A stretch of DNA of 42,702 nucleotides from assembly GCA_001804805.1 (NCBI GenBank), contig MHBH01000001.1:1-42702 (forward strand). The letters run 5' to 3'. Both the position numbers and the translations under genes were made by a program. Positions within the stretch are counted from its first letter, which is position 1; each line of letters starts with the position of its first letter. Origin of the DNA: Lentisphaerae bacterium GWF2_49_21 (GTDB lineage Bacteria > Verrucomicrobiota > Lentisphaeria > Victivallales > GWF2-50-93). The notes under the pieces are model-generated. The model saw nothing but the letters and a program-made list of their open reading frames with translations. It was not told the DNA's origin and made no database searches. This document shows, in pieces, positions 33,881 to 41,773 of the stretch.

Positions 33881-33918
33881 GCCGATACTCCGTCACTCCG
33901 ATGCGCCGTTACGTTCCC

Positions 33919-35403
33919 TCAAGTCCTCTCGTCGATTATGCGGGCGATGATGTCCTCCGTGTCGAAAGTCCGCGGATGAGAGAGAGTATCGACATGGATG
34001 ATTTCGCTCTTTTCCGGACCACAGGCGTTCCATCTCCTGATGAAGCGCGGATTGTTGCTTCCCGCGAAAATAGTATATGCCGTTATGCCAAGGGCAGCCG
34101 CGATATGCTGGCATGCCGAGTCATAACCTATGAATTCGTCGCTCTCAGCTATAAGCGACGCCACCTCTCCGATTCCTGAACGGATCCCTATGACGCCTCC
34201 GGAAATCTCCGCTCCGTTGAACGAGCCAAAAGATATGTCCTTGATTCTGATTTTTTTCTTCGCTGCCTCCTTGAGTATGCTTTCAGAACGTGCATTCTCA
34301 TCCGTACCGAACCCCCTGTCAAGAAGTACGACGGTGCGGGGTTCTGCAAGAAGCTTGAGGACAAGTTTCTCCTCGAAGCCGTCATCGACCCTTTTCCTTG
34401 AATTTCCGCCCACCCCGAAATTTACAGATATTATTTTCCGGCAGCCCTTCTTCCTGAGCTTCTTTGCGAAATTCGCAGATTTCTCAATGACATCATCCGA
34501 GAGCCAGACCATAGGATAGCAGAATTCGGATTCTCCGAGGATCTTGTCCATCCACAGGTTTGCAAGCCTTGAAAGGGAGAGTTTGGGAGGGAATTTCTGG
34601 CTTCCCCTGCTGTTGAAGAAAAGATATTTGCTGTCGTCGACAAGAGGCAGGACACCGAGCTGCGACAATCTTGAATCGGGATCTATCAGGAGGGTGCTGT
34701 CGATATTGCCTGATGTCTCATTCTCGACGATTTCAAGAACGCTGTGCCAGGCGCCGAATCTTTCTATCAGTCCGCCGCGTCTGGAATAGACGACTGGCGC
34801 GATCCTGATATTTGAATTGTTCCCGAAGAGCTCCGAGAGCCTGGCGTCGCCGATAAGGACAATCTCCGCCGAGAGGAATCTGTTCATGAGGCGCTGTATG
34901 ATGACGCTGGTTATTGCGACATCAGCACCGATGGTGACTCTGGAGAGGACCATTATCTTTTTTGGGTTCCTTGTAAGCTTCCTGAAAGTTCCGCTCTCTG
35001 CACGCAGTTTTTCGACGCGCTTCATGAGGTCATTGAAATCAAAGAGTCCGAACTCATGGAGGCATTTGTTGAATTCCCTGCCGGACGGAATTTTCCTGCA
35101 GAATGAAATCACCTGGCTCATGACTCGGTTGTATGTCTCCGTCTGGAGGTCCTCGAAATCATCGCATAATCCTTCGACGACAATTCCAAAGAGGGCCGAG
35201 GACGCTATCTTGTTGAACTCGTCGTCCTCAAAGCAGGTCGCCATCTCGCAGAGGAGGTCTATGTATTCGGCCTCGTAGCGGTCATTGTAGAAATAGCGGT
35301 CGAGGAATGAAAGGGCGACCTGGTTCGCGAGATGCTTTATCGCGATCGCGTCAGGCTTCCTTTTCAATGCGTTCCATTTGCTCTTGTAGAAAGATGGTTT
35401 CAT
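33919..35403 (-). CDS. GT9-family glycosyltransferase-like protein with helical N-terminal domain
   Basis: The 494 residues split at about 165. The N-terminal part is an all-helical domain of unknown role (KPDAIAIKHLANQVALSFLD, EAEYIDLLCEMATCFEDDEF, FNDLMKRVEKLRAE). The rest resembles ADP-heptose:LPS heptosyltransferases: PKKIMVLSRVTIGADVAITS, then KIISVNFGVGGNSRKRVDD, then VASLIAESDEFIGYDSACQHIAAALGITAYTIFAG, where the family has 'lva..Dl.i..DSg..HlAaA'. These lines indicate GT9. The loop around GADVAITS differs from the usual 'GD.l...P', so the donor may differ. No Shine-Dalgarno sequence is visible. It follows the heptosyltransferase by 64 bases holding a hairpin. Confidence 0.75.
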   Translation of the reverse strand: MKPSFYKSKWNALKRKPDAIAIKHLANQVALSFLDRYFYNDRYEAEYIDLLCEMATCFEDDEFNKIASSALFGIVVEGLCDDFEDLQTETYNRVMSQVISFCRKIPSGREFNKCLHEFGLFDFNDLMKRVEKLRAESGTFRKLTRNPKKIMVLSRVTIGADVAITSVIIQRLMNRFLSAEIVLIGDARLSELFGNNSNIRIAPVVYSRRGGLIERFGAWHSVLEIVENETSGNIDSTLLIDPDSRLSQLGVLPLVDDSKYLFFNSRGSQKFPPKLSLSRLANLWMDKILGESEFCYPMVWLSDDVIEKSANFAKKLRKKGCRKIISVNFGVGGNSRKRVDDGFEEKLVLKLLAEPRTVVLLDRGFGTDENARSESILKEAAKKKIRIKDISFGSFNGAEISGGVIGIRSGIGEVASLIAESDEFIGYDSACQHIAAALGITAYTIFAGSNNPRFIRRWNACGPEKSEIIHVDTLSHPRTFDTEDIIARIIDERT

Positions 35404-35437
35404 AAAAGGTTAATATACCATGTCAGAGCCAAGAGAA

Positions 35438-35460
35438 AAATTTTTCCAGAGGAAAAATTT
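35438..35460 (-). terminator. Possible weak terminator or attenuator after the heptosyltransferase gene
   Basis: AAATTTTTCC (35438-35447) pairs perfectly with GGAAAAATTT (35451-35460) around a 3-base loop. It is AT-rich and followed by TTCTC on the minus strand. It may reduce read-through into the next glycosyltransferase gene. Confidence 0.4.
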
Positions 35461-35467
35461 ATATTTC

Positions 35468-36517
35468 TCAAACTCCCAGGAGCCTGAGGCTTTCGGCAAG
35501 CACCCTTCCAGGCCTGATGTTCCGCATGCAGCGGTGATCCCTTCTGCAGACCTTGTGGTGGCACGGCGAGCAGTCGAGTTCCTCCCTGATGACAACAGTC
35601 TTTTCGAGGTTTGCCGCAGTGTAACGCGGATCGGTGGGCCCCATTAGCACGACGACTGGCACGTCGAAGGCGACAGCATAGTGGCGCGGACCGGTATCGT
35701 TTGTGACAAGAAGATCGCATCTTTTCACAAGAGGCTTGAGGAGCGCGAGGTCGACCTTGTCAGGTGCGGTATTGATTATCTCCGCCTTGGATTTCCCGAT
35801 TATCGCCTTTGCAATTGAATCTTCGCCGGGGCCAGCGAAAAGGAGAATCCTGCATTTTAGCTTTTCCAGAAGGAGTTCTGCGAGTTCCGCAAAATATTCA
35901 GCCGGCCAGCATTTCGACGAACCGAATTTCGCCCCGGGATTGAGACCGACGACAAAATCCCCTTTCCTGATTCCTTTCTCCTTAAGATAGATTTCCGCCT
36001 TTTCCTCAAGGGAATCTGAAATAAAAAGCCTGGGTTTCATGCTTGAAGGAAGCTCAAGTCCGAGCGAACGGCATATTTCAATATAGTAGTCCGACATCGG
36101 AGCCGGAGTTATCTTCCCTTTTTCAGTTTTAGGACTCGGACCTCCGCTCAGGAGGAGGCTTCTGAATCCTCTCTTATATCCGACTATCTTCCTGGCCCCT
36201 CCGAAAAAGACCGGCAATGTGGATCTTGCGGAATTCGGGAAGAGGATTGCAAGGTCAGGTTTAATGTTCCTGACATGGCCGATGGTCTTGAAAAAACCGG
36301 AATAGCTCTTGTCGTCTGAATTCACGATCTCGTCGAACCATGGCCCGTCCTCGATGACGCCCCGGGCATATTTCCTTATGGAGGCGGTGATATGGGCGTC
36401 AGGGAAGTTCCTGCGGATGCAGTCGAAGGAGGGGGTCGCCATGACGACATCTCCGACCCAGTTGGGACATCGGACGAGGATCTTTTTGATTTTCGATTTT
36501 TGATTTTCGATTTTCAA
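35468..36517 (-). CDS. Lipopolysaccharide heptosyltransferase II-type enzyme
   Basis: A GT9 enzyme of 349 residues that transfers an ADP-activated heptose to the LPS inner core on the cytoplasmic side of the inner membrane. Marks are ILVRCPNWVGDVVMATPSFD (the N-terminal 'R.pnwlGD.vm..P' motif), PDLAILFPNSARSTLPVFFGG, GLNPGAKFGSSKCWPAEYFAELA, and VKRCDLLVTNDTGPRHYAVAFDVPVVVLMGPTDPR, the nucleotide-binding end. The tail has CSPCHHKVCRRDHRC, a Cys/His cluster found in many WaaF proteins. The start is TTG 36517 with AGGA seven or eight bases upstream, so the leading KIENQKSKIKK, which is encoded by the intergenic purine repeat, appears to be translated. The presence of this enzyme implies a heptose core. 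Confidence 0.93.
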   Translation of the reverse strand: MKIENQKSKIKKILVRCPNWVGDVVMATPSFDCIRRNFPDAHITASIRKYARGVIEDGPWFDEIVNSDDKSYSGFFKTIGHVRNIKPDLAILFPNSARSTLPVFFGGARKIVGYKRGFRSLLLSGGPSPKTEKGKITPAPMSDYYIEICRSLGLELPSSMKPRLFISDSLEEKAEIYLKEKGIRKGDFVVGLNPGAKFGSSKCWPAEYFAELAELLLEKLKCRILLFAGPGEDSIAKAIIGKSKAEIINTAPDKVDLALLKPLVKRCDLLVTNDTGPRHYAVAFDVPVVVLMGPTDPRYTAANLEKTVVIREELDCSPCHHKVCRRDHRCMRNIRPGRVLAESLRLLGV

Positions 36518-36520
36518 TTT
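36484..36520 (-). repeat. Purine repeat encoding the heptosyltransferase N-terminus
   Basis: On the minus strand, AAATTGAAAATCGAAAATC and AAAAATCGAAAATCAAAAA run directly from the TTG start codon. It is the same family as 6653-6716 and 20616-20665. Confidence 0.65.
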
Positions 36521-36554
36521 ATCTTCCTATATTATAAAATTTGCAGAGCAAATT

Positions 36555-36899
36555 TTATCCGAAGGTCGAGCCATTGTGGCCCCAGTTGGAGGCTGCGATG
36601 TCGGTAAAGTTGATATAGACGGCGGAAGGGCTGATCTTGAGCTTCTCCTCGAGGGTCTTGCATATTGCCGCGCTGAGGGCCTTGTTCACGGCGGGATTGA
36701 GTCCGCCGATCCCCTTGACCTCCACAAAAGCCGAATTTTCTATTTTTCCGCCCATGGCGATGACCGCGTCGTCTTCAACGACCGACTGCACATATCCCTC
36801 AGGCTTTTTCGTGCACTGGGCGCATACTTTCGAGAGCTCAAGCGCGAGCGCCGCCTTGTCCTGGACCTTCACCGACGTCTGAATCTTTATGAGTGGCAT
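36555..36899 (-). CDS. MIF-like tautomerase (phenylpyruvate tautomerase family)
   Basis: The 114 residues match the length of macrophage migration inhibitory factor homologues. The Pro directly after the initiator Met (MPLIKIQTSV) is the catalytic base of the tautomerase superfamily. KKPEGYVQSVVEDDAVIAMGG is the conserved 'kp..yv.v....d..m.f.G' block, and YINFTDIAASNWGHNGSTFG matches the C-terminal 'y..f.d....wg.nG.Tf'. AAGGAG before ATG 36899 is ideal. The protein normally forms trimers. Its bacterial role is not established. It sits just upstream of the heptosyltransferase gene, 37 bases away, and could share its transcript. Confidence 0.93.
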   Translation of the reverse strand: MPLIKIQTSVKVQDKAALALELSKVCAQCTKKPEGYVQSVVEDDAVIAMGGKIENSAFVEVKGIGGLNPAVNKALSAAICKTLEEKLKISPSAVYINFTDIAASNWGHNGSTFG

Positions 36900-37050
36900 G
36901 GAATCTCCTTAGGTTAAATTCCAAAACAAATATAATGCAATTGCCGGCGAGACGCCAGCGCTCCATAATTATTTCAACATGTTTGGAACTTGCATGTTTG
37001 TTATTTGGAAATTGTCTGGATTTTGAAATTTGGAACTTGGAGCTTAAAGG
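36900..37050. repeat. Purine repeat and GCCGGCGAGACGCC module
   Basis: GCCGGCGAGACGCCAGCGCT (36945-36964) is related to AGCCGGTCTGGAGACCGGCG at 31459. TTTGGAACTTGCATG, TTTGGAAATTG and AATTTGGAACTTGGAG (36984-37045) are purine-family units. Confidence 0.5.
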
Positions 37051-37665
37051 TTACAGGTTCTTCAGCTCCTCCTGGAATGCGACGAGAGTTTTTGTCAGGA
37101 GATACGGATTACTGATCTTCTCATCGCCAAGCGGGGCATGCGGACATCGCCCGTAGTCGTGTCCGGAATACACCTCGTTCGAATCGGCAAGAGGGTAAAC
37201 GACTTCCCTCATGGTCTTGAACATGGAATTTGGTTCGCAGTAGCCGCAGCAGTCGATGAAGAGGGTATCACCGGTGAAAATGGCGAAATCATCCGTCAGA
37301 TGGTAGATGATGCTGTCTTTTGTGTGACCAGGCGAATACAGACATTCTATATATATGTCCCCGAACGGGAGCTTCTGCCTGTCTGAAACGCCGATGTCAT
37401 GTTTGAAACTGCATGATGGATGTGCGACCACGGGAGCCTTGAAAAACGCCTTCACCGAATCTACGCCGGAAACATGATCTCCGTGCCCATGGGTAAGGAG
37501 AATATATTTAGGAAAGGATTTTTTAATGCAAAGGAATTTGTCCTTGATGAGCTGGGTGCTGCCGCAGGGATCGACAATTGCGGCGTCCCCGGTCTTTTCA
37601 TCGTGCAGAAGATATGAGAAATTCGAATCGAAGCCTCCGACGTTGATCTGGTGGATCTTTATCAT
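37051..37665 (-). CDS. Metallo-beta-lactamase-fold hydrolase (glyoxalase II-like)
   Basis: The 204 residues start MIKIHQINVGGFDSNFSYLL, typical of the glyoxalase II-like branch. LLTHGHGDHVSG is the HxHxDH dinuclear metal motif. VVAHPSCSF, YSPGHTKDSIIYHL (third-ligand His), FTGDTLFIDCCG (bridging Asp) and VYSGHDYG (last His) complete the metal sites. ATG 37665 has GGAAA upstream; ATG 37680 adds five residues. The substrate could be a glutathione or other thioester, or a persulfide. No glyoxalase I or rhodanese gene is beside it. Downstream of its start lies a 91-base palindrome. Confidence 0.9.
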   Translation of the reverse strand: MIKIHQINVGGFDSNFSYLLHDEKTGDAAIVDPCGSTQLIKDKFLCIKKSFPKYILLTHGHGDHVSGVDSVKAFFKAPVVAHPSCSFKHDIGVSDRQKLPFGDIYIECLYSPGHTKDSIIYHLTDDFAIFTGDTLFIDCCGYCEPNSMFKTMREVVYPLADSNEVYSGHDYGRCPHAPLGDEKISNPYLLTKTLVAFQEELKNL

Positions 37666-37688
37666 GATATTTCCAAGCAAAGCACAAG

Positions 37689-37779
37689 AACAGCCCTTGC
37701 GGGCTTAACTACGAACGTATACAATCAATTTCCTGAAGATTGAATATGCTTGTAGTTAACGTCGCAAGACGTGTTCTTT
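37689..37779. repeat. Imperfect palindrome upstream of the MBL hydrolase gene
   Basis: AGAACA..TTAACTAC (from 37691) is inverted as GTAGTTAA..TGTTCT (to 37778), with local hairpins GCCCTTGCGGGC and GTCGCAAGAC and inner ATCAAT..ATTGAT-like arms. It is probably another REP-type element. Confidence 0.5.
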
Positions 37780-37844
37780 GATTTTTCTTATAATTCCTTA
37801 TTCAGAACAGATACAAACATTGCATTTCAGTATTTACCTGCCAA

Positions 37845-38051
37845 TTAAAAAATAACGTAGTAGAGACCCGTCAGGAAGATTACGACTGCGATGGCCGCCA
37901 TTACGTAGCGCCTGCGGTCGGTATAGTCCCCATGTATCCTGGCACCGCCTATTTTCTTAAAGCCGCCGGCTTTCAGGTAATGTGCGAGTTTTTTCCTCTT
38001 GCCGTCGTATTTGAGGTAGTTGACACTGTCGGAATATGGGCGTTTTTTCAT
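37845..38051 (-). CDS. Small single-pass membrane protein, unknown
   Basis: The 68 residues are not recognised. A basic, Tyr/Lys-rich N-terminal half (KKRPYSDSVNYLKYDGKRKK, GARIHGDYTDRRRY) is followed by one C-terminal hydrophobic segment (VMAAIAVVIFLTGLYYVIF). The layout is that of a C-tail-anchored protein with a cytoplasmic basic head. It starts nine bases after the upstream gene's stop on the same strand and is very probably co-transcribed with that coiled-coil membrane protein. Confidence 0.6.
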   Translation of the reverse strand: MKKRPYSDSVNYLKYDGKRKKLAHYLKAGGFKKIGGARIHGDYTDRRRYVMAAIAVVIFLTGLYYVIF

Positions 38052-38060
38052 TTCATGCCC

Positions 38061-38693
38061 TCATCTCAATGCCAGGAGCATTGCTATGGCGACGATAAAG
38101 GAGCCGAGGATGATGGTGATTATGACAGGCATTAGGAAAGACAGGCCGATCTTGAATCCCTGCCTCCATGAGATGGAACATATTTCAGGGATCAGGGAGC
38201 TGGATTCACCGCCTTCTGCGGCATAGCTTTCCCTCTGGAGCGCATCAAGCTTCGAGGTGACCCTCAGATATTCAAGTCTTATATGCTCGATCCTGCGCAT
38301 AGCAACCGCAAGTTCTGTGGAGAAGTTGTCCTTGTTCCAGGCTGAGTCGTCGATAGTCTCCATCTGATCTAGCAGGTGGGCGAATTTCTCAAGGGCGCTC
38401 TGGAGCTGTTCCGCATGCTCCTTGGCAAGGCGGATCTCCTCCGGTAGGGATGCGAGGTTTTCGGTCAGCCTCCCTGTAAAGTCCCTTTTCAGGATGCGGA
38501 ACTCATCCCAGCGTTTTTCCAGGGCCTTTCTCCATTCCCTGTCAATGACAGTTTCAGGCGGTGGCACTGTCACAGTCGCGTGCGTCTGCGCAGGCTTCTG
38601 TCCGGCAGCCTCCCTTTCACCATGGGAGGTGGCCTCGGAAAGACGGCCTCTTATTTTAATTAGTTCGGCACCGACAAAACCATTTTTCTGCAT
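38061..38693 (-). CDS. Coiled-coil protein with C-terminal membrane anchor, unknown
   Basis: The 210 residues show three parts: a Gln/Thr/Pro-containing lead (to about 50), a long charged helical stretch (REWRKALEKRWDEFRILKRD, EEIRLAKEHAEQLQSALEKF, AVAMRRIEHIRLEYLRVTSK) likely to form a coiled coil, and a strong C-terminal membrane segment (FKIGLSFLMPVIITIILGSF then IVAIAMLLALR). I do not recognise a family. It forms a two-gene unit with the small membrane protein downstream and is divergent from rpmH across about 290 bases. A role in envelope or division scaffolding is only a guess. Confidence 0.65.
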   Translation of the reverse strand: MQKNGFVGAELIKIRGRLSEATSHGEREAAGQKPAQTHATVTVPPPETVIDREWRKALEKRWDEFRILKRDFTGRLTENLASLPEEIRLAKEHAEQLQSALEKFAHLLDQMETIDDSAWNKDNFSTELAVAMRRIEHIRLEYLRVTSKLDALQRESYAAEGGESSSLIPEICSISWRQGFKIGLSFLMPVIITIILGSFIVAIAMLLALR

Positions 38694-38981
38694 TTGAGTT
38701 TTCTCTTTTTTCTGTAGTATCAGCCAGCATCATGGCCTGATTGAGATTCAAAACCATACAATAACAGGAAATACCGTTTATGGCAATTGAAATGCGAATA
38801 TAAATGGCATCAGGTCTACTTTATGGGAACCTTATTTGATTTCAACCGGACACGTGATATATTTCCAGTTCGCATAAATCTGTAACTAGAACAGGTTGCA
38901 ACAAAAACCGTTAATCAGGCTGTTTTTACCCGAACCACCTGGGTACTCATCAAAGCCTGAAAAAAAGAAGGAATCTTTAAG
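38694..38981. promoter_or_regulatory. Divergent upstream region before rpmH
   Basis: No reading frame is supported. The region must hold the promoter of the rpmH cluster and of the coiled-coil gene. I found no DnaA-box (TTATCCACA) cluster and no clear -35/-10 pair. AAGGAATC directly before ATG 38982 is the rpmH ribosome site. Confidence 0.4.
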
Positions 38982-39116
38982 ATGAAAAGGACATTTCAGC
39001 CGTCAAAGATAAGACTGAAAAGAAGAAAAGGGTTCAGAGCTAGAATGGCCACCCGCGGAGGACGTCTTGTGATCAAACGCAGGCGTCAGAAGGGTCGCAA
39101 GAAGCTTTCAGCCTGA
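38982..39116 (+). CDS. rpmH: 50S ribosomal protein L34
   Basis: The 44 residues [20 protein letters not shown] then [20 protein letters not shown] carry every conserved part of bL34. It is a small basic protein buried in the 23S rRNA of the large subunit. AAGGAATC supports the start. The gene heads the conserved rpmH-rnpA-yidD-yidC-jag order found near the origin in many bacteria. 'I.lKR.R' replaces the more common 'N.kRkr.hGFR', which is within family variation. Confidence 0.97.
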   Translation: MKRTFQPSKIRLKRRKGFRARMATRGGRLVIKRRRQKGRKKLSA

Positions 39117-39206
39117 AATCCCTGAGCCGTAAACCGGCGATGGAAACTTTCCGGGCGGAAAAAGCCCCCTGCTCCGAGTCACTCAAAATGATCCTCGAAG
39201 GCATAA

Positions 39207-39593
39207 ATGGGTAAATATCCCGTTCAATTCGGCAAAGCCACACTGAAAAAAGAAGAAAAGCTAGCTCTTCGTTCAGAATTTGACTATGTCCGCAATTCCG
39301 GAAAAGATTTCGCAGGCAGGCTGATGCTGGTTGTCGTGGCGGAATGTCCGGAGAATTCCCGGCGCATTTCCAGGTTCGGGGTGATCTGCGGAAAGAGATT
39401 CAGCGGCAGTTCCGTTGTCCGCAACAGGGCGAGACGGCTTCTGCGCGAGTCATTCCGCCTGATCAAGACGAAAGTAAGGTCCTGCCATGTGCTGTTCATA
39501 GGAAGAAGGGCGCTTCTGGGCAGATCGCTCCAGGAGACGCAGAAGGAAATGATATATCTATTTAAAAAAGCTGGACTTTGGATTGAGGAATGA
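39207..39593 (+). CDS. rnpA: Ribonuclease P protein component
   Basis: The protein subunit that helps the RNase P RNA cut tRNA 5' leaders. The 128 residues contain LKKEEKLALRSEFDYVRNSG (the 'l....eF..v...G' start), RFGVICGKRFSGSSVVRNRARRLLRESFR (the RNR motif region, with the usual SxKxGxAVxRNRxKRxxRE modified to GKRFSGSSVVRNRARR), and a final helix. GAAGG precedes ATG 39207. The stop overlaps the yidD start by four bases (ATGA). Confidence 0.93.
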   Translation: MGKYPVQFGKATLKKEEKLALRSEFDYVRNSGKDFAGRLMLVVVAECPENSRRISRFGVICGKRFSGSSVVRNRARRLLRESFRLIKTKVRSCHVLFIGRRALLGRSLQETQKEMIYLFKKAGLWIEE

Positions 39594-39883
39594 TCAAGTT
39601 TTTACATCCCGCTAACATGGCGCTGGGGCTGATATGGCTCTACAGGAAGCTCGTATCTCCATGGATGCTGCCCTGCTGCAGGTTCAAGCCCACCTGTTCG
39701 GAATACGCCCAGTCGGCCATAAGAAGCCATGGCTTGTTTGCAGGCGGCCTGCTTTCCTTCTACAGGATCCTCAGATGCAATCCATTCTGCAGGGCCGGAC
39801 ACGATCCGGTTCCGGAGAACTTCCATATCCTTCCTGGAAAACATGATGATTGCTGCTGCCAAATTAAAAAGGTGCACAGGTGA
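39590..39883 (+). CDS. yidD: Membrane-protein insertion efficiency factor YidD
   Basis: YidD is a small amphipathic inner-membrane-associated protein that assists YidC. The 97 residues show LIWLYRKLVSPWMLPCCRFKPTCSEYAQSAI, where the family reads 'YQ..iSP..g..CRf.PTCS.Ya..Ai', then SHGLFAGGLLSFYRILRCNPF, and HDPVPENF where 'G.DPVP' is usual. It overlaps rnpA at its start and yidC at its stop by four bases each, so all three are translationally coupled. The tail has extra cysteines (DDCCCQ). Confidence 0.95.
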   Translation: MIKFLHPANMALGLIWLYRKLVSPWMLPCCRFKPTCSEYAQSAIRSHGLFAGGLLSFYRILRCNPFCRAGHDPVPENFHILPGKHDDCCCQIKKVHR

Positions 39884-41664
39884 AACTCGATAAAGAAACA
39901 ATTATAGTCCTGAGCATTTGTTTTGTGCTTCTGATAATCTGGCCCTACCTGTTCTCAGTCCCGAAACAGCCTCAGCCTGAAACCCAGCCTCAGAATATTG
40001 AAAGCAAAGGGAAGGCCGCCCCCTCCGATTCATCGATAAGTCCCGCAGGAGCAAACGGGAAAGAGCTGAAAAAGCCCGAACCTGTGAATAAGGAACCTCT
40101 GCGGACTGAAGAAATAAAAAAGGATGCAAGTGTCCAGAAGACTGAAAAGACTGGAAAATCCGAAGACGAAATCAAGCTTCCGGAAATACCCGACCAGATC
40201 ATTTCGAACGACTGCATATCCTTCAAGATCAATCCTGCCGGGGGCTATGTCTCCTCGATAGAATTCAAGAAGTTCCTGACCACCGACAAGAAGAAGACCA
40301 TCACTTTGAACGAGGATTTCGATCCCGGAGCCCTTTCATTCTCTACGGCCGGCAAGCTGAAGACCACGAGCCTGGAATGCTTAAAGGAAAATGAAAATAC
40401 ACTGAAAGTCACCCGTGGATTCAGAAATGAAGCCGGGAGGGATTTCACCGTGGTGCAGACGTGGAAGATACTGGAGAAATATAAGACCGACTACAGGATC
40501 CAGATAATAAACAGTTCGAAGGAGAAGCTGAGCGTGGACGGCATCCGTGTCAGTGCCGGCAGTATAATTCCGGTGCTTGAGCTTTCTGGAGACTACTTCA
40601 TGATGGAAACCCACTGCATCAGCACATGTCTTGAAAACACTGTTGCGTCCAAGAGCGCATCAGCGGACAAGCCTTTCGAGGAGCTTCAGGAGAATGCAGC
40701 TTCATGGATAGCTGTTTCAAACAAGTATTTCGCCTGCATCCTCAAGCCTGAGACACCTTTCAAGAAGGGTGAAGGCAATGTGCTGCGCCAGATCATCAAG
40801 ACCATGAAGGATGAAAAAGGCAAGGAGAAGAGCTATTCATCTATCGAGACTTACGGTGTCATAGAGAAAATTGAACTGGAGCCTGCCTCGGAGGCCAGCC
40901 TTGGATTCACATATTTTTCCGGACCGAAGGAACTCGCCCTGGTGAAGGAGTTCGATCCGAAGGCCTCCGAAATAATGTATCTTGGCTGGGCATGGTTCGA
41001 GCCTATCTCCCAGGGATTCCTCGTTGCGCTGATATGGCTCAAGAAGTTCTGCGGCAGCTACGGCCTGAGCATAATACTGCTGACTTTCATTGTAAAGATG
41101 ATCTTCTGGCCCGTCACAGACAGGGCAAACGCGTCAATGCGGAAAATGCAGAAGATCCAGCCGCTTGTCCAGGAGATCAAGACAAAATACAAGGACGACT
41201 CCCAGAAGATGAACCAGAAGATCATGCAGCTCTACAAGGAGCACAAGGTGAATCCGCTAGGGGGCTGCCTTCCGATACTGCTCCAGATACCAGTATTCAC
41301 AGCCCTTTATTTCTCGTTAAACGGCGCAATAGAGCTCCGCCAGTCGTCATTCCTATGGGCGTTCGATCTCTCGAGGCCTGATACAATATATACCATTCCT
41401 GGAATTGAACTGGCGATAAATCCTCTCGTAATCCTGATGGCGGTCACAATGGTCTACCAGCAGCATCTCACACCGTCGGCAATGGATCCCATGCAGCAGA
41501 AAATGATGATGATAATGCCTCTTGTCATGCTGGTGCTCCTGTATTCGCTGCCTTCAGGGCTGACACTCTACTGGACCATCAGCCAAGGCATAAGCATAGT
41601 CCAGCTGCTTGTGAACAAGAGGATCGACGAGAAGGAAAAGAGCCTGGAAAAGAAAAACGCATGA
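39880..41664 (+). CDS. yidC: Membrane protein insertase YidC
   Basis: YidC inserts and folds inner-membrane proteins, alone or with Sec. The start is GTG 39880, overlapping yidD. The 594 residues have an N-terminal membrane segment (IIVLSICFVLLIIWPYLF), a charged Lys/Glu/Pro linker (about 30-105), a periplasmic P1 domain (about 110-340) and the conserved C-terminal bundle. Its blocks are SIILLTFIVKMIFWPVTDRA, MRKMQKIQPLVQEIKTKYKD, NPLGGCLPILLQIPVFTALY (cytosolic hairpin region), and LPSGLTLYWTISQGISIVQ. The P1 domain indicates the Gram-negative form. It is followed by jag across a repeat-bearing 109-base gap. Confidence 0.96.
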   Translation: MKLDKETIIVLSICFVLLIIWPYLFSVPKQPQPETQPQNIESKGKAAPSDSSISPAGANGKELKKPEPVNKEPLRTEEIKKDASVQKTEKTGKSEDEIKLPEIPDQIISNDCISFKINPAGGYVSSIEFKKFLTTDKKKTITLNEDFDPGALSFSTAGKLKTTSLECLKENENTLKVTRGFRNEAGRDFTVVQTWKILEKYKTDYRIQIINSSKEKLSVDGIRVSAGSIIPVLELSGDYFMMETHCISTCLENTVASKSASADKPFEELQENAASWIAVSNKYFACILKPETPFKKGEGNVLRQIIKTMKDEKGKEKSYSSIETYGVIEKIELEPASEASLGFTYFSGPKELALVKEFDPKASEIMYLGWAWFEPISQGFLVALIWLKKFCGSYGLSIILLTFIVKMIFWPVTDRANASMRKMQKIQPLVQEIKTKYKDDSQKMNQKIMQLYKEHKVNPLGGCLPILLQIPVFTALYFSLNGAIELRQSSFLWAFDLSRPDTIYTIPGIELAINPLVILMAVTMVYQQHLTPSAMDPMQQKMMMIMPLVMLVLLYSLPSGLTLYWTISQGISIVQLLVNKRIDEKEKSLEKKNA

Positions 41665-41773
41665 CCGGATAACAGGATTGACATGATAAATGAATTAAAT
41701 CATAGAAATCCTGTAATCCTGTATATAAATTTTTAAAGTTCTATATTAGTAAATCAGCAGGGAGACAACAAAA
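41665..41773. repeat. ACAGGATT/AATCCTGT dispersed repeat before jag
   Basis: ACAGGATT (41672-41679) is inverted twice in tandem at 41707-41714 and 41715-41722 (AATCCTGT). TGAT..ATCA lies between. AGGGAG before ATG 41774 is the jag ribosome site. Confidence 0.5.

Noticed and set aside
38694-38981. Replication origin next to rpmH
   Set aside because: The gene order is often near oriC, but no DnaA-box cluster, AT-rich unwinding tract or dnaA gene is visible here.
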